From: Adineta steineri
Lineage: Eukaryota; Rotifera; Eurotatoria; Adinetida; Adinetidae
Assembly (NCBI GenBank): GCA_905250115.1
Contig: CAJNOI010000065.1
Span: forward strand, 237,912 to 301,911
Reading direction: 5' to 3'
DNA length: 64,000 bases
Made by a program: the position numbers and the translations under genes. This document shows, in pieces, positions 45,781 to 61,701 of the stretch. Each line of letters begins with the position of its first letter. The first letter of the stretch is position 1. The notes beneath the pieces were generated by a model. It did no database searches, was not told where the DNA came from, and saw nothing but the letters and a program-made list of their open reading frames with translations.

Positions 45781-46638
45781 TTACGATACATTTTCATTTA
45801 CTGTTGAACATTTTCTAATTTCAGGTACTCGTTCGACAGTAAATCTATGGAGTGAATTATTAATTGGTTTACGTGAACTATTTACTGTTTGTTTTTTAGT
45901 ATTGGACGCGTCGACTTGTGCCGTTGAATTCAGTGGTGGTGTTTGAGGTTGAGATTGAACTCGAAAGATAGGTCGTCGCATATTTAATGATCCACCACTT
46001 GATCGACGTGAATTAAATTTTTTCGAAAAAAATTTTGTTGTATCAGGTCGATTATTCTCATTTGAAGAATAACTAACTGTTGATGATATTAAATCATCAC
46101 CATTGATACTATCCATACGAGCATCCATTCGATGAATATCAGCTAATTTTCTATTGATACGACCAATTGTAATATTATCTGATGTAATTGTTTGATAATA
46201 TTGTGAATGTGGTTGATTTTCTTTTTCTGTTGATGAATAATATATTTTCCATAAACGTTGTCGATTTTCCGGATCTTTTAATTCATTAAGAATTTGTTTT
46301 TTTATATTATCAGCTTGTATATCATTATAACGAGCAAATGGATTTGTCGTTGACGATGCTGATTTTCCCGATGTTTCATAATCAAATAAAAATCGACTTT
46401 CAAATGTACGTGGACGTACACGAAAATATAACATTAATACTAAACCAGCTGAATACCAAATTAATATTACAGCTATATAAATTGCTGCACCTTCATAATC
46501 ATAATCATCCAAATTTTTATTTGATAATATTGTACTGGGTACATCCGATGAATTAACAGATGTAAATGACATCATCATTTGATTATCTACAAAAAAACGT
46601 ATTGATATTTTTTCTGTCATTAGAATGATATATGTCAA
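45781..46638 (-). CDS. Single-pass membrane protein, unknown (KCNE-like layout)
   Basis: A single open frame of 285 aa from the first Met, but the true start may be one of several later Met codons (for example MMMSFTSVNS). A short outside segment with possible N-glycosylation sites (SVNSSDV) precedes one helix (AAIYIAVILIWYSAGLVLMLYF). The cytoplasmic part begins RVRPRTFESRFLFDYE and includes DPENRQRLWKIYYSSTEK, then a Ser/Arg-rich tail (FNSRRSSGGSLNMRRP). Layout (short N-terminus, one helix, basic juxtamembrane segment) recalls KCNE potassium-channel subunits, but I see no firm sequence signature, so family is unknown. Confidence 0.6.
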   Translation of the reverse strand: MTYIILMTEKISIRFFVDNQMMMSFTSVNSSDVPSTILSNKNLDDYDYEGAAIYIAVILIWYSAGLVLMLYFRVRPRTFESRFLFDYETSGKSASSTTNPFARYNDIQADNIKKQILNELKDPENRQRLWKIYYSSTEKENQPHSQYYQTITSDNITIGRINRKLADIHRMDARMDSINGDDLISSTVSYSSNENNRPDTTKFFSKKFNSRRSSGGSLNMRRPIFRVQSQPQTPPLNSTAQVDASNTKKQTVNSSRKPINNSLHRFTVERVPEIRKCSTVNENVS

Positions 46639-47293
46639 TATGTCAACCTTTACATGTCGTGTATAAAATAAAGTAATGTAATTGTATAAAGAGTAAGTAA
46701 GATTAGAGTTGTCGAAATATGAGAAGTAAAGAAAAGATTTTTGTACCCTTCGATCATATAAAATTGTCGTATAGTGAGATAAAGTTATTTTTTTATAACA
46801 AAAGAAAAAATCATGTTTTTTTACTATTTATTAAGTAAATGTAGTTTTATACAGACACCTCTCTTTATCTTTATATACTCACCTGATGAGAGAAAAATGA
46901 CAATAAATTTCTCCTTGTTTTCTGTTTAGATAATATCATTGTTTTTAGTTATGACAATAACAATGGGTTTTTATGATATAATAATTTAGACAAGTATTGA
47001 CTCTTGTTCTTTTATCTTTATTAGTTTTGTTCGTATTTATCACTTAAAAAAATCGACTATTACTGATTAAATATATAACTTTGATATTCACAATGATTCA
47101 CCTTCAATATTTGCGAATAATGAAGCATGCATATGATTACCTTCAATATTATATTATAATAAAGACGATGTGTATTCATTCGAAATTGAATGACATACCT
47201 AACAATTACTTCACGATTTTTTTTATTAGTTCTGAAGTGATCGTATATACATATATATTTGAAAAGACAAAAAAAACCAACACGTTTTATATA
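46639..47293. other. Intergenic region
   Basis: About 650 bp of AT-rich DNA between minus-strand genes; no ORF with family resemblance and no clear repeat. Confidence 0.4.
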
Positions 47294-47761
47294 TCACTGC
47301 TGTGCTTTAAGGAGAATATTTGCAATATCATTATTTAATGTCATCGCTTTTTCTATAGGTGTCTGCCCATCGATGTCTTTTAGAGTTAAATTAGCTTTAT
47401 ATTTAAGTAAATGATGAATAGCATCGGTATTATTAAAAACAATAGCACGATGAAGTGGTGTTGATTGTGAAGCTCGAGTTTGACAATTTGGATCAGCACC
47501 ATGTTCAAGTAAGAGTTGACAAGCATGTGCAGGTTGAAAACGAACAGAATAATGAAGTGGTGTATAACCACTTGAATCGCATTGATTGATATTTTTAGCA
47601 GTTGATGAATTTAAACGTTCGCGTAGTTCATCGATATCATTCTGTTGTGCAGATGACCAAAGACCGCGACGAAAAGCAAGTTCATCTAGTGTTTCATATA
47701 CATCTTTATTGATATTAGATGATAGATGACACTGACAATTATGTGATGAATGTTCATCCAT
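47294..47761 (-). CDS. ANKRD39: Ankyrin repeat domain protein 39
   Basis: A single exon of 155 aa (human 183). The N-terminal CQCHLSS segment and TLDELAFRRGLWSSAQQND match ANKRD39 (TLEEMDFERGIWSAALNGD). Three to four ankyrin repeats follow: DSSGYTPLHYSVRFQPAHAC, QLLLEHGADPNCQTRASQST with PLHRAIVFNN, and LLKYKANLTLKDIDGQTPIE. The C-terminus is shorter than in mammals, lacking about one repeat's worth of sequence. The function of ANKRD39 is poorly known even in mammals, so I offer none. Intronless. Confidence 0.85.
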   Translation of the reverse strand: MDEHSSHNCQCHLSSNINKDVYETLDELAFRRGLWSSAQQNDIDELRERLNSSTAKNINQCDSSGYTPLHYSVRFQPAHACQLLLEHGADPNCQTRASQSTPLHRAIVFNNTDAIHHLLKYKANLTLKDIDGQTPIEKAMTLNNDIANILLKAQQ

Positions 47762-47839
47762 TTTCTTAAAAGAAATGCAAGTATTTATTTATCTGACAAA
47801 TATTGTCAATGAATTTCCTTATTTTGGAAACCAACTCTA

Positions 47840-47860
47840 CACACACACACACACACACAA
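47840..47860. repeat. (CA)n microsatellite
   Basis: About ten CA units between ANKRD39 and the FZR1 gene. Confidence 0.7.
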
Positions 47861-48041
47861 ATTATCTAACAAAAGTCGAAAACAAGAAAACAATTGTAAT
47901 AATTATTTAACAAAAAACAATATCTGACAATATGGCATATTAACAAAAAAATGCTTAGCGCAAATAAATTAAGAGAAATGATAAATTAAGACTACTAACA
48001 AAAACAAAAAGAAAAAACAAAAGAAAAGAAACAAAAAATTT

Positions 48042-49738
48042 TTATCGCATTCTATTGAGTCCATTTAATTTTGAATCTGGATTACGTATACATTTAGCTT
48101 TAGCAAATACATTCCAAAATCGAAGAGTTTCATCACCAGCACCTGTTACAATTGATTCACCATCTGGACTCATAGCTAAATAAAGAACACGTTGTTGATG
48201 ACCAAATAATTTTGCTAATGGTTGCATTGTTGGATATTTCCAAACAACAATTTGATTTTGTGAATAACCATGTGTTGATGCAAGTTCATTTGGTGAATTT
48301 TTTGACCATACTAATTGACATACTTGAGAACCTGTATCACATACACTTAATGTTTGACATGTTAATGATGAACGAAAACGTATATGTCGATCAGCTGTAC
48401 CACCACCTGATGCCATTAAACCATGTTGATGTGGTGACCATGCTATAGCTTTAACAGCAGCTAAATGATCATCAAATGAATGTAATGGTTGTGTTGGTTG
48501 ACTTTTTGACCATAAGAAAAGACGATTATCATTTCCACCACTAGCTAATATTGATTTATCAGGTGACCATTTAAGACCACATACTTCTTGTGTATGACCA
48601 CGAAATATATGTGCAGCTGATTGTGCACGAATTTCATGTTCAATTATTGATCGATCACGTGAACCAGAACATAATGTCCAATCATTCCAAGCTAATGTAC
48701 CAACACGACTTGTATGTTTACATATTGATTGTAAACGTTTTTGTGTTGTTACATCATAAATATGAACATGACCTTTATTTGTACCTAGAATTTCAAAAAT
48801 TAAATTTATTGAAAAATTCCTTATTATGATCTATATTAATGATTCTTACCAACAGCTAATATATTTGACCAATCAGCCCATGCAACAGATGTAACTGAAT
48901 CTGATCCTATAATATTCGATTGATTACTACTTCCTGATGGTAATTGTGTATGAGTAAGATCACATAACAATTGAACATTATTTGTTTGAGCATTACATAA
49001 ATAAACACAAGCACCTAAACCAACACTAAGAACATTGGATGATGACCAATCAATTAAATTTAAATAGAAATCATCATGTAAATCTGGTGCATCTAATACT
49101 TTAAATGGAACTTTTGGAATACGACGTATAGTTTTCTTTGGTGAATAAAGTAAATGTACAGATGCATTTGACATAGGTGATCGTGTAAAATGATGTTTAT
49201 TAATAAATGTTGATGTTGGAAGACAATTTTCAGCACGTTCAGAATAATGAAATATGGGTGTTGATGATGATGATACGGAAGAATTTTCTTTATTAATTAA
49301 ACATTTTTTTGGTGTTACTATTTTAGCATTTTCTTGATTAGTATTTTGTACATCAGATATTTTTAAAATTGAATCAACATTTGTATTCAATAATGTATTT
49401 TGTAATAATTGTCTATATATAGCTAAATCTGGTTCATTTGCTGTTATACCTGAGCCAAGACCAATTTGATTTTGTTCATATTTACGTTTTTTATTCGGTG
49501 ATGTTGTTGTGTTTGATGGTGATGCTGATGATGATGGACATTGTTGATTAGGTGATACAGATGTTTGAGTATTTAATTGATAATGTAAATTTGAAATTGA
49601 CAATGAAGATCGAAATGGAATGTATCGATCACTTGTTTTAACAGGTGATTGAAGTGGACTTTTAAATGGTGATAAAGATTGTAATGAACTTTGACCACTC
49701 ATTGAAAAAAGAAGACGGCGCTCGAATTGAGCATCCAT
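48042..49738 (-). CDS. FZR1: APC/C activator Fizzy-related / Cdh1
   Basis: Two exons (48850-49738 and 48042-48784) give 543 aa (human 496). The N-terminal part has the C-box DRYIPFR (about residues 37-43), which docks on the APC/C, and a disordered Ser/Asn-rich linker. Then LLYSPKKTIRRIPKVPFKVL leads into a WD40 propeller: LDAPDLHDDFYLNLIDWSS, NVLSVGLGACVYL, SVAWADWSNILAVGT, NKGHVHIYD, RVGTLAWNDWTLCSGSRDRS, FRGHTQEVCGLKWSPDKSIL, ASGGNDNRLFLW, AVKAIAWSPHQHGLMASGGG and ASTHGYSQNQIVVWKYPTM. This pattern is Cdh1 rather than Cdc20. The last residues are NRMR instead of the family's Ile-Arg tail. It recruits substrates to the ubiquitin ligase in late mitosis and G1. Confidence 0.96.
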
Positions 49739-50867
49739 TTAAGCTTTTAATTTAATTGAATTAAAAAAGAACGGAAAAAAATGTAATAAATAGAAAAAAA
49801 AATTGACTAGACTACAGATCTAAAAGAGTGAAAAATTTCGTTGTTGTTCAATGTTCAACAACGAATACCGTATTGAACGGTGATCTATGAGATGGGAATG
49901 TTTAGCCGTTATGTGGTCTTTGTTTCATGTAACAATGACTATTGTTAACGAAGAAAGGACTAGAGGTCAACCAATAGGAAAATATATATGAACCCTCAAT
50001 TTAAAAAACAAATTAATTTTAATAAAAGGTTAATAAAAATAGAACATTTAAATTAAAGATTTTGAGAAATAATAATTTTAAAAAGTGATAATAGATGGCG
50101 CTGTATTAAAGATATTGTTTAATTTCGCATGTGTTTGAATAAATCTTTTTTTTAATTCTATTCAAATTTTCAAGGAAGAAAAAAAACGTGAATAGCTATG
50201 CGGTTAATTCTATTTATAGACATCGAATATATCATATGTTTTTTGAGTATTATGATGTTTTTTATCTTTTTTATCGCACACTAAACGTCAAACGAGATAT
50301 TTATTGCATGTTTATCAAGTACTTCAGATTTTTTATAACAAAATTGTATTAAATAACCTTTTTTTTAATTCTTTTACTTAATATTAATAGAACGTTTTGT
50401 AATACTTATTATATTAGCTTGGCGGTTTTACAATATATAGAAGAAGATAATAAAGACTTTATATGTTCTACAGATTCACCTATTTGTGTATATTTATTTT
50501 CACAAAAATCAATATTCGATCTTTTCTTTTATGAATGTATCAGTAATTTTTTGTCTTCATTTTCAGCGAATAGTTACTTGTTCTACTCTTATTCTTAAAT
50601 AACTAAGTTAACTAAGAAGTTAAAGTTTAATAAATATCATCGTAAGGAATAGTTTATTTTTTCTATAGATAGTACCATTGAGTTAAGATTCAAAAACTTT
50701 ATATAATTCAATATGTATATTTTTATCAAAACTATTATATTACATTGTATATTAAAATATAAAACTACAACATGTTTTTCGTATTTGAAAAAAAAATTGA
50801 TCAGATTTTGAAATACATAGAGATGTGTATACAAATTAAATCTTGAATTTTTATAAATATCGTTTAG
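49739..50867. other. Divergent intergenic region
   Basis: About 1.1 kb upstream of FZR1; AT-rich, with no recognised gene. Confidence 0.4.
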
Positions 50868-51736
50868 ATCATCATATTTGGCTAGCGCTTAATTTTGGAG
50901 CAAAGAAGAAACGATTATTACATGGTAAAAAGGAATCTTTTGATGAAGAAGATAAATATTTTCTTAAATTAACTACTCAAGCATTAAAACAAACACGTTT
51001 AAATAGTATTCTATGTAATATTATTGGGGAATATCAAATCGATTCTACAACATGGCAAAGTTACTCATATGAATACAGTAGTGAAATTGATTATGAATTA
51101 AGATTATCCTATTATTGCTCTTGTTTTAAACTGAAACATGTCAGATTGATTTTTTAAAGAATAAGAACAATTTAACTTTTGCATTCGAAATATACAATCA
51201 CAATATTTAATTAGCCTTCTCGCTGACAATATCAATCAACTAGCTGTTGTCGATCTCTACTTGATTATTATACAGAAGAATATAAAACAACTTTTTGATC
51301 AAACATTGTTAAATTCTTATTATGTATATAAAATCTATTCAAAGTCAACGTTAGTATGAACTGTCTGCCGTTCATCATAAGGCAATGAACAATCAATTAA
51401 AACAAGAAACTGAAAAACAATTATCTCATGATTTTAATGAAGACGTCGCTAATTGTATCATGGAAGAATGTTTCAATCGATCATATGGAGGAATTAATGA
51501 TTAACTAATTATATGTATTTTAATTAATAATAATCTATATATTAGATACGCTCTATGAGCGAGATGTTTATTTTGCAGTCAATGCTATATTTAGTAATAT
51601 TTATTCTTCTCTTCATTAGACTGGTGAATATCGCATGTTTGTTGTGTCAGTACTCGTAAGAACATCTATTTATAAAGATCAAATAACGAAAGTACCTCGA
51701 AAAGGTTATAATTCAGTCATGAATAATAATCAGTAA
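50868..51736 (+). pseudogene. Decayed PARP-family (mono-ADP-ribosyltransferase) gene
   Basis: Pieces of a PARP catalytic domain lie in order on the plus strand but not in one frame. LSHDFNEDVANCIMEECFNRSYGGIND (about 51421-51501; shown here as LSHDFNEDVAN then CFNRSYGG) corresponds to the HGT...I...FNRS region. ERDVYFAVNAIFSNIYS (about 51558-51615) corresponds to the G-x-YFA-x-x-A-x-YS motif. GEYRMFVVSVLVRTSIYK and PRKGYNSVMNN (about 51627-51733) match the following strand. The open frame at 50868-51157 upstream (KKKRLLHGKKESFDEEDKYF) may be its N-terminal part, but I cannot assign it. At least two interruptions and a HGT-to-HDF change in the NAD-binding motif indicate an inactive copy. The mix of conserved blocks suggests moderately recent decay. 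Confidence 0.55.
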
Positions 51737-52214
51737 AAACTATTCAAAAAAAATTTTGGACAATATGATATAACAGTAGATTTTACATATATTAGAGTGC
51801 CATTAAAATAGTCATCGAACTTTTCTTACAATTCTTATTATAATTAAAAACTCATATAAATAGTGAAGTATTTTGAATATAATCTATTGCTTGGAGACGC
51901 TAGAGTAAGAATGATAGATAAAACTATAACGTAGCAAGATCAGATGATAAAAACAGATCTTCCCGATGGCATTATCAAAGGTCATGCCTGACAAATATTA
52001 TGTCTATATTAACATCGTCAATCTCCTAATGACATACGTTGTGTACGCTAAGAATCATATGTCTTCTCTTTGCCAGGTTATTATCTTCTAATGTACTTCA
52101 GTAATAAAAAGATCATTTATAACTAATCAGAATATATGAATCAGATCAACTAAAAATATACAACATAACATATGGTTTTATCTTCAAAATAATTATCTAA
52201 TTTATCATGAATAT

Positions 52215-53050
52215 CTTTTCATTAACAGTCTAATTCACTTTACGATAAATCTCGTATAATGTATCATTTATTTCAGCCTCAGTTTTAATACCTTGTCAAC
52301 ATGATTTTTTTCTGACTGTTGAGCTTGAATGGTATTTTAAATCATCAATGGCTAATATTTAAATATGTGAACTTATTTCTATCCACAATCGTATTCATTT
52401 TAGTATAAAACTCGTACAGAATATTATTTAGTTCAGCCTCAGTTTGATACCTTGTCAACATGGTTTGTTTCTGACTGTTGAGCTTGAATGGTATTTTAAA
52501 TCATCAATGGCTAATTTCGGATAACATTTAAATATGTTAACTTATTTTCAGTGACAATAATTTACTTTAGTATAAATCTTATATGTGTTGTTTATTTCAG
52601 CCTCAGTTTCAATACCTTGTCAACATGATTTTTTTCATGACTGTTGAGCTTGAATGGNNNNNNNNNNTGATTTTTTTCATGACTGTTGAGCTTGAATGGT
52701 ATTTTAAGTCATCAATGGCTAATGTTTAAATATGTGAACTTATTTTTAGTGACAATAATTCACTTTAGTATAAATCTCATGTGTGTTGTTTATTTCAGCC
52801 TCAGTTTGATACCTTGTCAACATAGTTTTTTTCTGACTGTTGAGCTTGAATGGTATTTTAAATCATCAGTGGCTAATATTAAAATATTTTAGCATATTTT
52901 CATTCATAATCTAGTTTACTTTAGTATAAATCAATATTATTTAGTTCAGCCTCAGTTTTAATACCTTGTCAACATAATTTGTTTCTGACTGTTGAGCTTG
53001 AATGGTATTTTAAATCATCACAGGCTGATTATGGATAATATTTAAATATG
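52215..53050 (+). repeat. Tandem array of about 160 bp units with an assembly gap
   Basis: Five copies can be followed by the shared CAGCCTCAGTTT box at 52274, 52434, 52598, 52797 and 52947. Each is followed by ATACCTTGTCAACAT, TTCTGACTGTTGAGCTTGAA (TTCATGACTG... in one copy), TGGTATTTTAAATCATCAATGG and a TTTAAATATGTGAACTTATTT-like stretch. Spacing is about 150-164 bp, except 199 bp across the gap. Copies differ by scattered substitutions and small indels. No ORF runs through the units. Confidence 0.9.
52658..52667. other. Assembly gap (10 N)
   Basis: Ten N lie inside the tandem array; both sides carry nearly the same ATGATTTTTTTCATGACTGT sequence. A 10-N placeholder usually means unknown gap size, so copy number here is unreliable. 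Confidence 0.98.
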
Positions 53051-53115
53051 TTTGCTTTTGTATTTAATTTTAGAAAAAGAGAAAGAGAAAAAGAAAAAGA
53101 ACAGCAGCAGCAACA

Positions 53116-53116
<1 letters not shown>

Positions 53117-53147
<31 letters not shown>

Positions 53148-53148
53148 T
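53117..53148. repeat. (CA)n microsatellite
   Basis: A CA run of about 15 units with small interruptions, next to a purine-rich stretch. Confidence 0.85.
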
Positions 53149-53787
53149 ACGCACGCATGCACGTTGCGCATCGGCGATAGCCCAAGAGAAGAAAAAAAGA
53201 AAAGAAAGTTACGCACACATAGCTACAAAAGTTTTTTGTGTGCATGAGTTAATGTTCTAAAGTTAGTGGCGTGTGAATGACAAGAAAAACCGTATCAAAA
53301 GAAAAAAGAGAAAAAGAAACTTTGCTACGGTAATAACGAAAGTCCATATGTTTTGGTCGCAACAATAAAAGAGAAAAGAAGAAAAAAAAGAAAACAGAGG
53401 TAACAACAACAACAACAACAAAAAAGATATCTCAATTGTTGAAGTGCAATACACCATCCACAACAACAATAACAACAGCAAAAAGAAAAAAAAAGTACCT
53501 ACGATGTAAGGTGAATATGTTAACAAAAGAAAAACAGACAATTTTGTTTTCCGATCGATCCATTCACTAAGTTCTGACGAATAATAGTTTAACAAGAGAA
53601 AAAAAACCGAAAGAAATAACAACAATCATGCAAAAGAAAGAAGAAAGAAAGAAACTGTTCTAGGAAAATGTGCTTATACGCTTGTTGGCTTTGGACTAAA
53701 AGAAGAAAATGTTAGGAATAGCTTAGAGTGTTGAAATACGCAAGAACAGAGTTCAATTTTTCTTTTTCAAATGTCAATTTAACCATC

Positions 53788-55940
53788 TTACTGTTTTGGA
53801 AGAGTGGGAAAATCATCTGGATTATCAAGTGATAGTGCATTTGGATCAGCATTTGAACGACCTCCTTGACGAAAACCACGATTAGAACGACGATATTCAC
53901 CACGACCACTACCACGTTGTCCACCTCGATATGACTCATCATATTGTTGGGGTGATAATGGTTGGCCTTGATTTGGTGAAGTAGCTAATAAAAACCAAAA
54001 AGATATTTAATTTTGTTTTCAAACATCAATATTTACATCTTTGTTGGTCATCACGATTTGGTCGGAAACGATTTCCTCCTCCACGACGTTGTCCACCTCT
54101 TGAGCCACCTGAACCACGTGGAATTTCAATTGGTTTAAATCGAAGTGGAATTGTAATAAGTTTTTTCTTTCCACTCATATGTTCTTCTTCAGCTTCTTCA
54201 CCACTTTCATTTTCTAAATAAATTTATATTAACAATACTAATACTACTACTACTAATAATAATAATCAAACCTTCAACATCACTTCCTTCTTCTTCTTCT
54301 TCTTCAGATTCTCCATCATCATTTTTTTTACGGTATTCATGGCCTAATACTTGTAAAGATTTTGGATCTTCACCTTCGCCAGCAACACGTGTTTTAAATT
54401 GTGGTAATTTTTCTTGATGAGCGCGTTTTTTAGCTTCAATTTGTTTTTTATATTCATCCAATGTCATTTGTTTTTCAGCTTCTTCTACTTGTTGTGCCCA
54501 ATCTTTTGATACTGGTGCTGTTTGAGCTGTTGTTTCGGTTATTTCACTAAATTTTAGAAATTAATTTTAAAAAGAAAAATTATTTTGCAAAATTTTCTTA
54601 CTCAGAAATTGGATGTTCTTCTGGATTTTCTGTTGGATTACCCCAGTTATGAGCACCTTCACCATCTTTTTTCTCAATTGGTTTAACACCACTATAAAAA
54701 TAAATAATGAAATTTTTTACTTAATTTCTATCTTCTTAACTTACGTAACGAACGAACGTGGTTGACGATCATATTGACGACGATTTGCTCGATAATCTTC
54801 TTGGCCACCTTCACCACTTTCACGATCACCGTAATTGCGGAATCCTCGACCACGATAATTACCTCGTACATTACGTCGTGTATTATCTGCTTCAAATGGA
54901 CGTTCTGATGGTGATACTTCTTGATCGAATTCACGATTTGATTGTGATCGAGTATTGTCGAAATTTGATCTATTTAAAGAAAAAGAAATGAGTTCAAATG
55001 AAATATAATAGAAGAGATATCCTTAATATGGTATTAGTCTCATATATAAGCTTATTTTTCAATAGATTATTATTTGATATTCTATTAAATCTTCAAATCT
55101 AAATAAACTGTTCTACTTTAATATAGATTGAACTAGTCTCTACCTTACAAATATCTGTACGTAAGCGCTTAATAGTATTATTTCTTTATTTATTAGTAAA
55201 ATATACATACTCAGAAGTTTGTTGCCAGCCACTTGTTTCTTGTTGTGAACCTTCTTCTTGACTTCGGTTATTGAAATTTCCACGTCCACCACGGCCACGA
55301 CCACGACCGCCACCCATACCGCGACCACCTTCAAAATTACCGCGACCGCCTTCAAAATTTCCACGTCGTGGTCCACCTCGTCCACGTCCACCACGACTTC
55401 CTTGTTCATTACTCCAGGCATCTCCACCTTGGTCAAACGAAGATGATTCATTTGTCGAAGATGGTCCTTGTCCTTCGAATTTATTGAAACGTTGAGAACC
55501 CCCTCGTCCACCGCGGCCAGCACCATCATATGGTGGTCTACCTCCTCTTGAACCACCGCGAGAGCCTAGAAAAAAAATTTATTTACATAGGAAAAATTCT
55601 ATTTATCAAACAAACCTCGAGCACTATCAGTACGTGTTTGTTGATTGTTATTATCACTAAATACAGCTGGTACTGTAGCAGATTGTTGTCTTCGTTGATC
55701 AACACTAGTCGATTTTGTTGTTAAATTTTCTTTATTAGTTTTTGTTGTTGCTGTTGTTGAAGTTGTTGTTTTACTAGTTACTTTTTTTGTTGGTTGTTTT
55801 GTATCTTTTGTCGAAGATTTTTTTTGTTTGTCTTCTTCTTGTATTTGAGCAGCAATAAATGCTTCCGGTTCTTCATCGTGATCAACAAATTGAAGAAAAC
55901 GATTTCCTGTATTAATACCGTATTCAAAATCAAGCACCAT
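53788..55940 (-). CDS. SERBP1/HABP4-family RNA- and ribosome-binding protein
   Basis: Seven exons (55616-55940, 55211-55565, 54745-54969, 54602-54691, 54272-54546, 54037-54213, 53788-53984) give 547 aa. The start MVLDFEYGINTGNRFLQFVD resembles the family N-terminus. Exon 2 is an RGG/RG-rich block (GGRGRGGPRRGNFEGGRG). The diagnostic segment is GEGAHNWGN followed by the core EEAEKQMTLDEYKKQIEAKK, which in SERBP1 and HABP4 family members threads through the inactive ribosome and holds eEF2. C-terminal blocks KKKLITIPLRFKPIEIPRG, a second RG-rich stretch and a DDFPTL end also match. It likely binds mRNA and stabilises idle ribosomes. A Lys/Thr-rich low-complexity stretch lies at residues 40-90. 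It is divergent from the BRSK kinase gene. Confidence 0.92.
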
Positions 55941-56634
55941 TTTTTTTTATTTGTTTATTTTTATTGTCACAAATTCAAAAATTGCATCTAGAAAAATAGA
56001 AAAGAGAAAAAAGATGTTATTGTTTCTTTCTGATGACTAAATTTGTTGATCTTTGTTTTTGAAAAACGTACATGTTAAAAAAACGCGATGTGTGTCTTCG
56101 TAAAGTATCGATGACCGATAAAAGAAGAGGATGAGGAGGAGGAGGAGTATCGAAAGAAAGAGAAGATATCGGAAAGAATTTCGGTGCTTAGCAAAATCAA
56201 ACGAACATCGTGAGAGAGGTTACTGAGTATTGAAATATTCATAAGATTTATAAATTAATTAGAAAAAAAATTTTCTAATGAAAAATTTTTAAAAGATTAA
56301 ATAAGAATTAGCATGAAGAAAATTTTTTAAGTATTTTTCTAAATGCATTTTCTCAAGTGTTCTATGCATTTTAATGAAGTAATGATATGAGATGATTATG
56401 GTAGAACGGATATCCATAATTTACCATATTATTCAGAGAAAATTATTATCTTGTTTTAATGATTATCGAAATATGTTTGAGTAGTTCATTGATGATAGAT
56501 ATAATGTTTAGTAGCTGATAGATAGTTTGTTAATATTAATTTTATTTTCTTTTAAAACAACATGTAAGTTATAGATTTATTTATTTACTTAAGATTGATT
56601 AATGAAAATTGATTAATTTATTATCTTTTTAGTA
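55941..56634. promoter_or_regulatory. Divergent intergenic region between SERBP1-like and BRSK genes
   Basis: About 690 bp between two opposite start codons should hold both promoters. A TTTTTAG acceptor-like signal ends 2 nt before the BRSK ATG, compatible with a 5' UTR intron or trans-splicing. A GGAGGAGGAGG purine run lies near 56132-56146. Confidence 0.4.
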
Positions 56635-61152
<4,518 letters not shown>

Positions 61153-61670
61153 TCATTTCTCATTCTTTCTTTTTTTCATGCTTGTTGTTGTATGTATGCG
61201 TGTGTGTATTTCATCAATATGTATATGTATCGTTTTTCTTTTTCTTTTTTTCGTGCAATCTGTCCTTTCTCATTCCATCGACATCTATTACTGATTATTT
61301 GTTTCCCTCTTGAAAAAAAAAATTCATTCTCTTATGTTGTTCAGTCCATATTGAAAAATTAACTCATATAAAAATTGATCTCTAGTCAAAAACTAAAAAA
61401 TATATAGTCTTACATTTTGTTTTCTTTTTTTCTTTTCTTTTCTTTTCTTTTTGTCCTTTATGGCGATGATACACACCGCTTGTCTTCCGTCTCGTCGTCG
61501 AAAAACACAAAAAATAAAAATATTCCCCTTGTTCATTTTTAATCCATATATATATATATATATCTATACATACATATTCTGAAAAACCAAATCAAGTTCT
61601 CATTCAGAAACGTCCAAATTATTTCATTTATTGTTCGTGCATTTGTCATACTTCTATTCATTATATATTT

Positions 61671-61701
<31 letters not shown>

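Larger units (their letters stand above)
51737..53787. other. Intergenic region with tandem array and simple repeats
   Basis: Contains the roughly 160 bp tandem array (52215-53050), a (CA)n run at 53117-53148, and A-rich/purine-rich stretches near 53060-53110 and 53280-53640. No gene is recognised. Confidence 0.5.

Noticed and set aside
52215-53050. CRISPR-like array
   Set aside because: The repeats are adjacent units of about 160 bp without unique spacers, in a eukaryotic context.
53117-53148. Telomere-like (CA)n tract
   Set aside because: A plain dinucleotide microsatellite, not the TGTGGG-type repeat known from bdelloid telomeres.
55271-55495. Proline/arginine-rich ORF on the plus strand
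   Set aside because: It is the complement of the RGG-coding repeat of the SERBP1-like gene and has no independent support.
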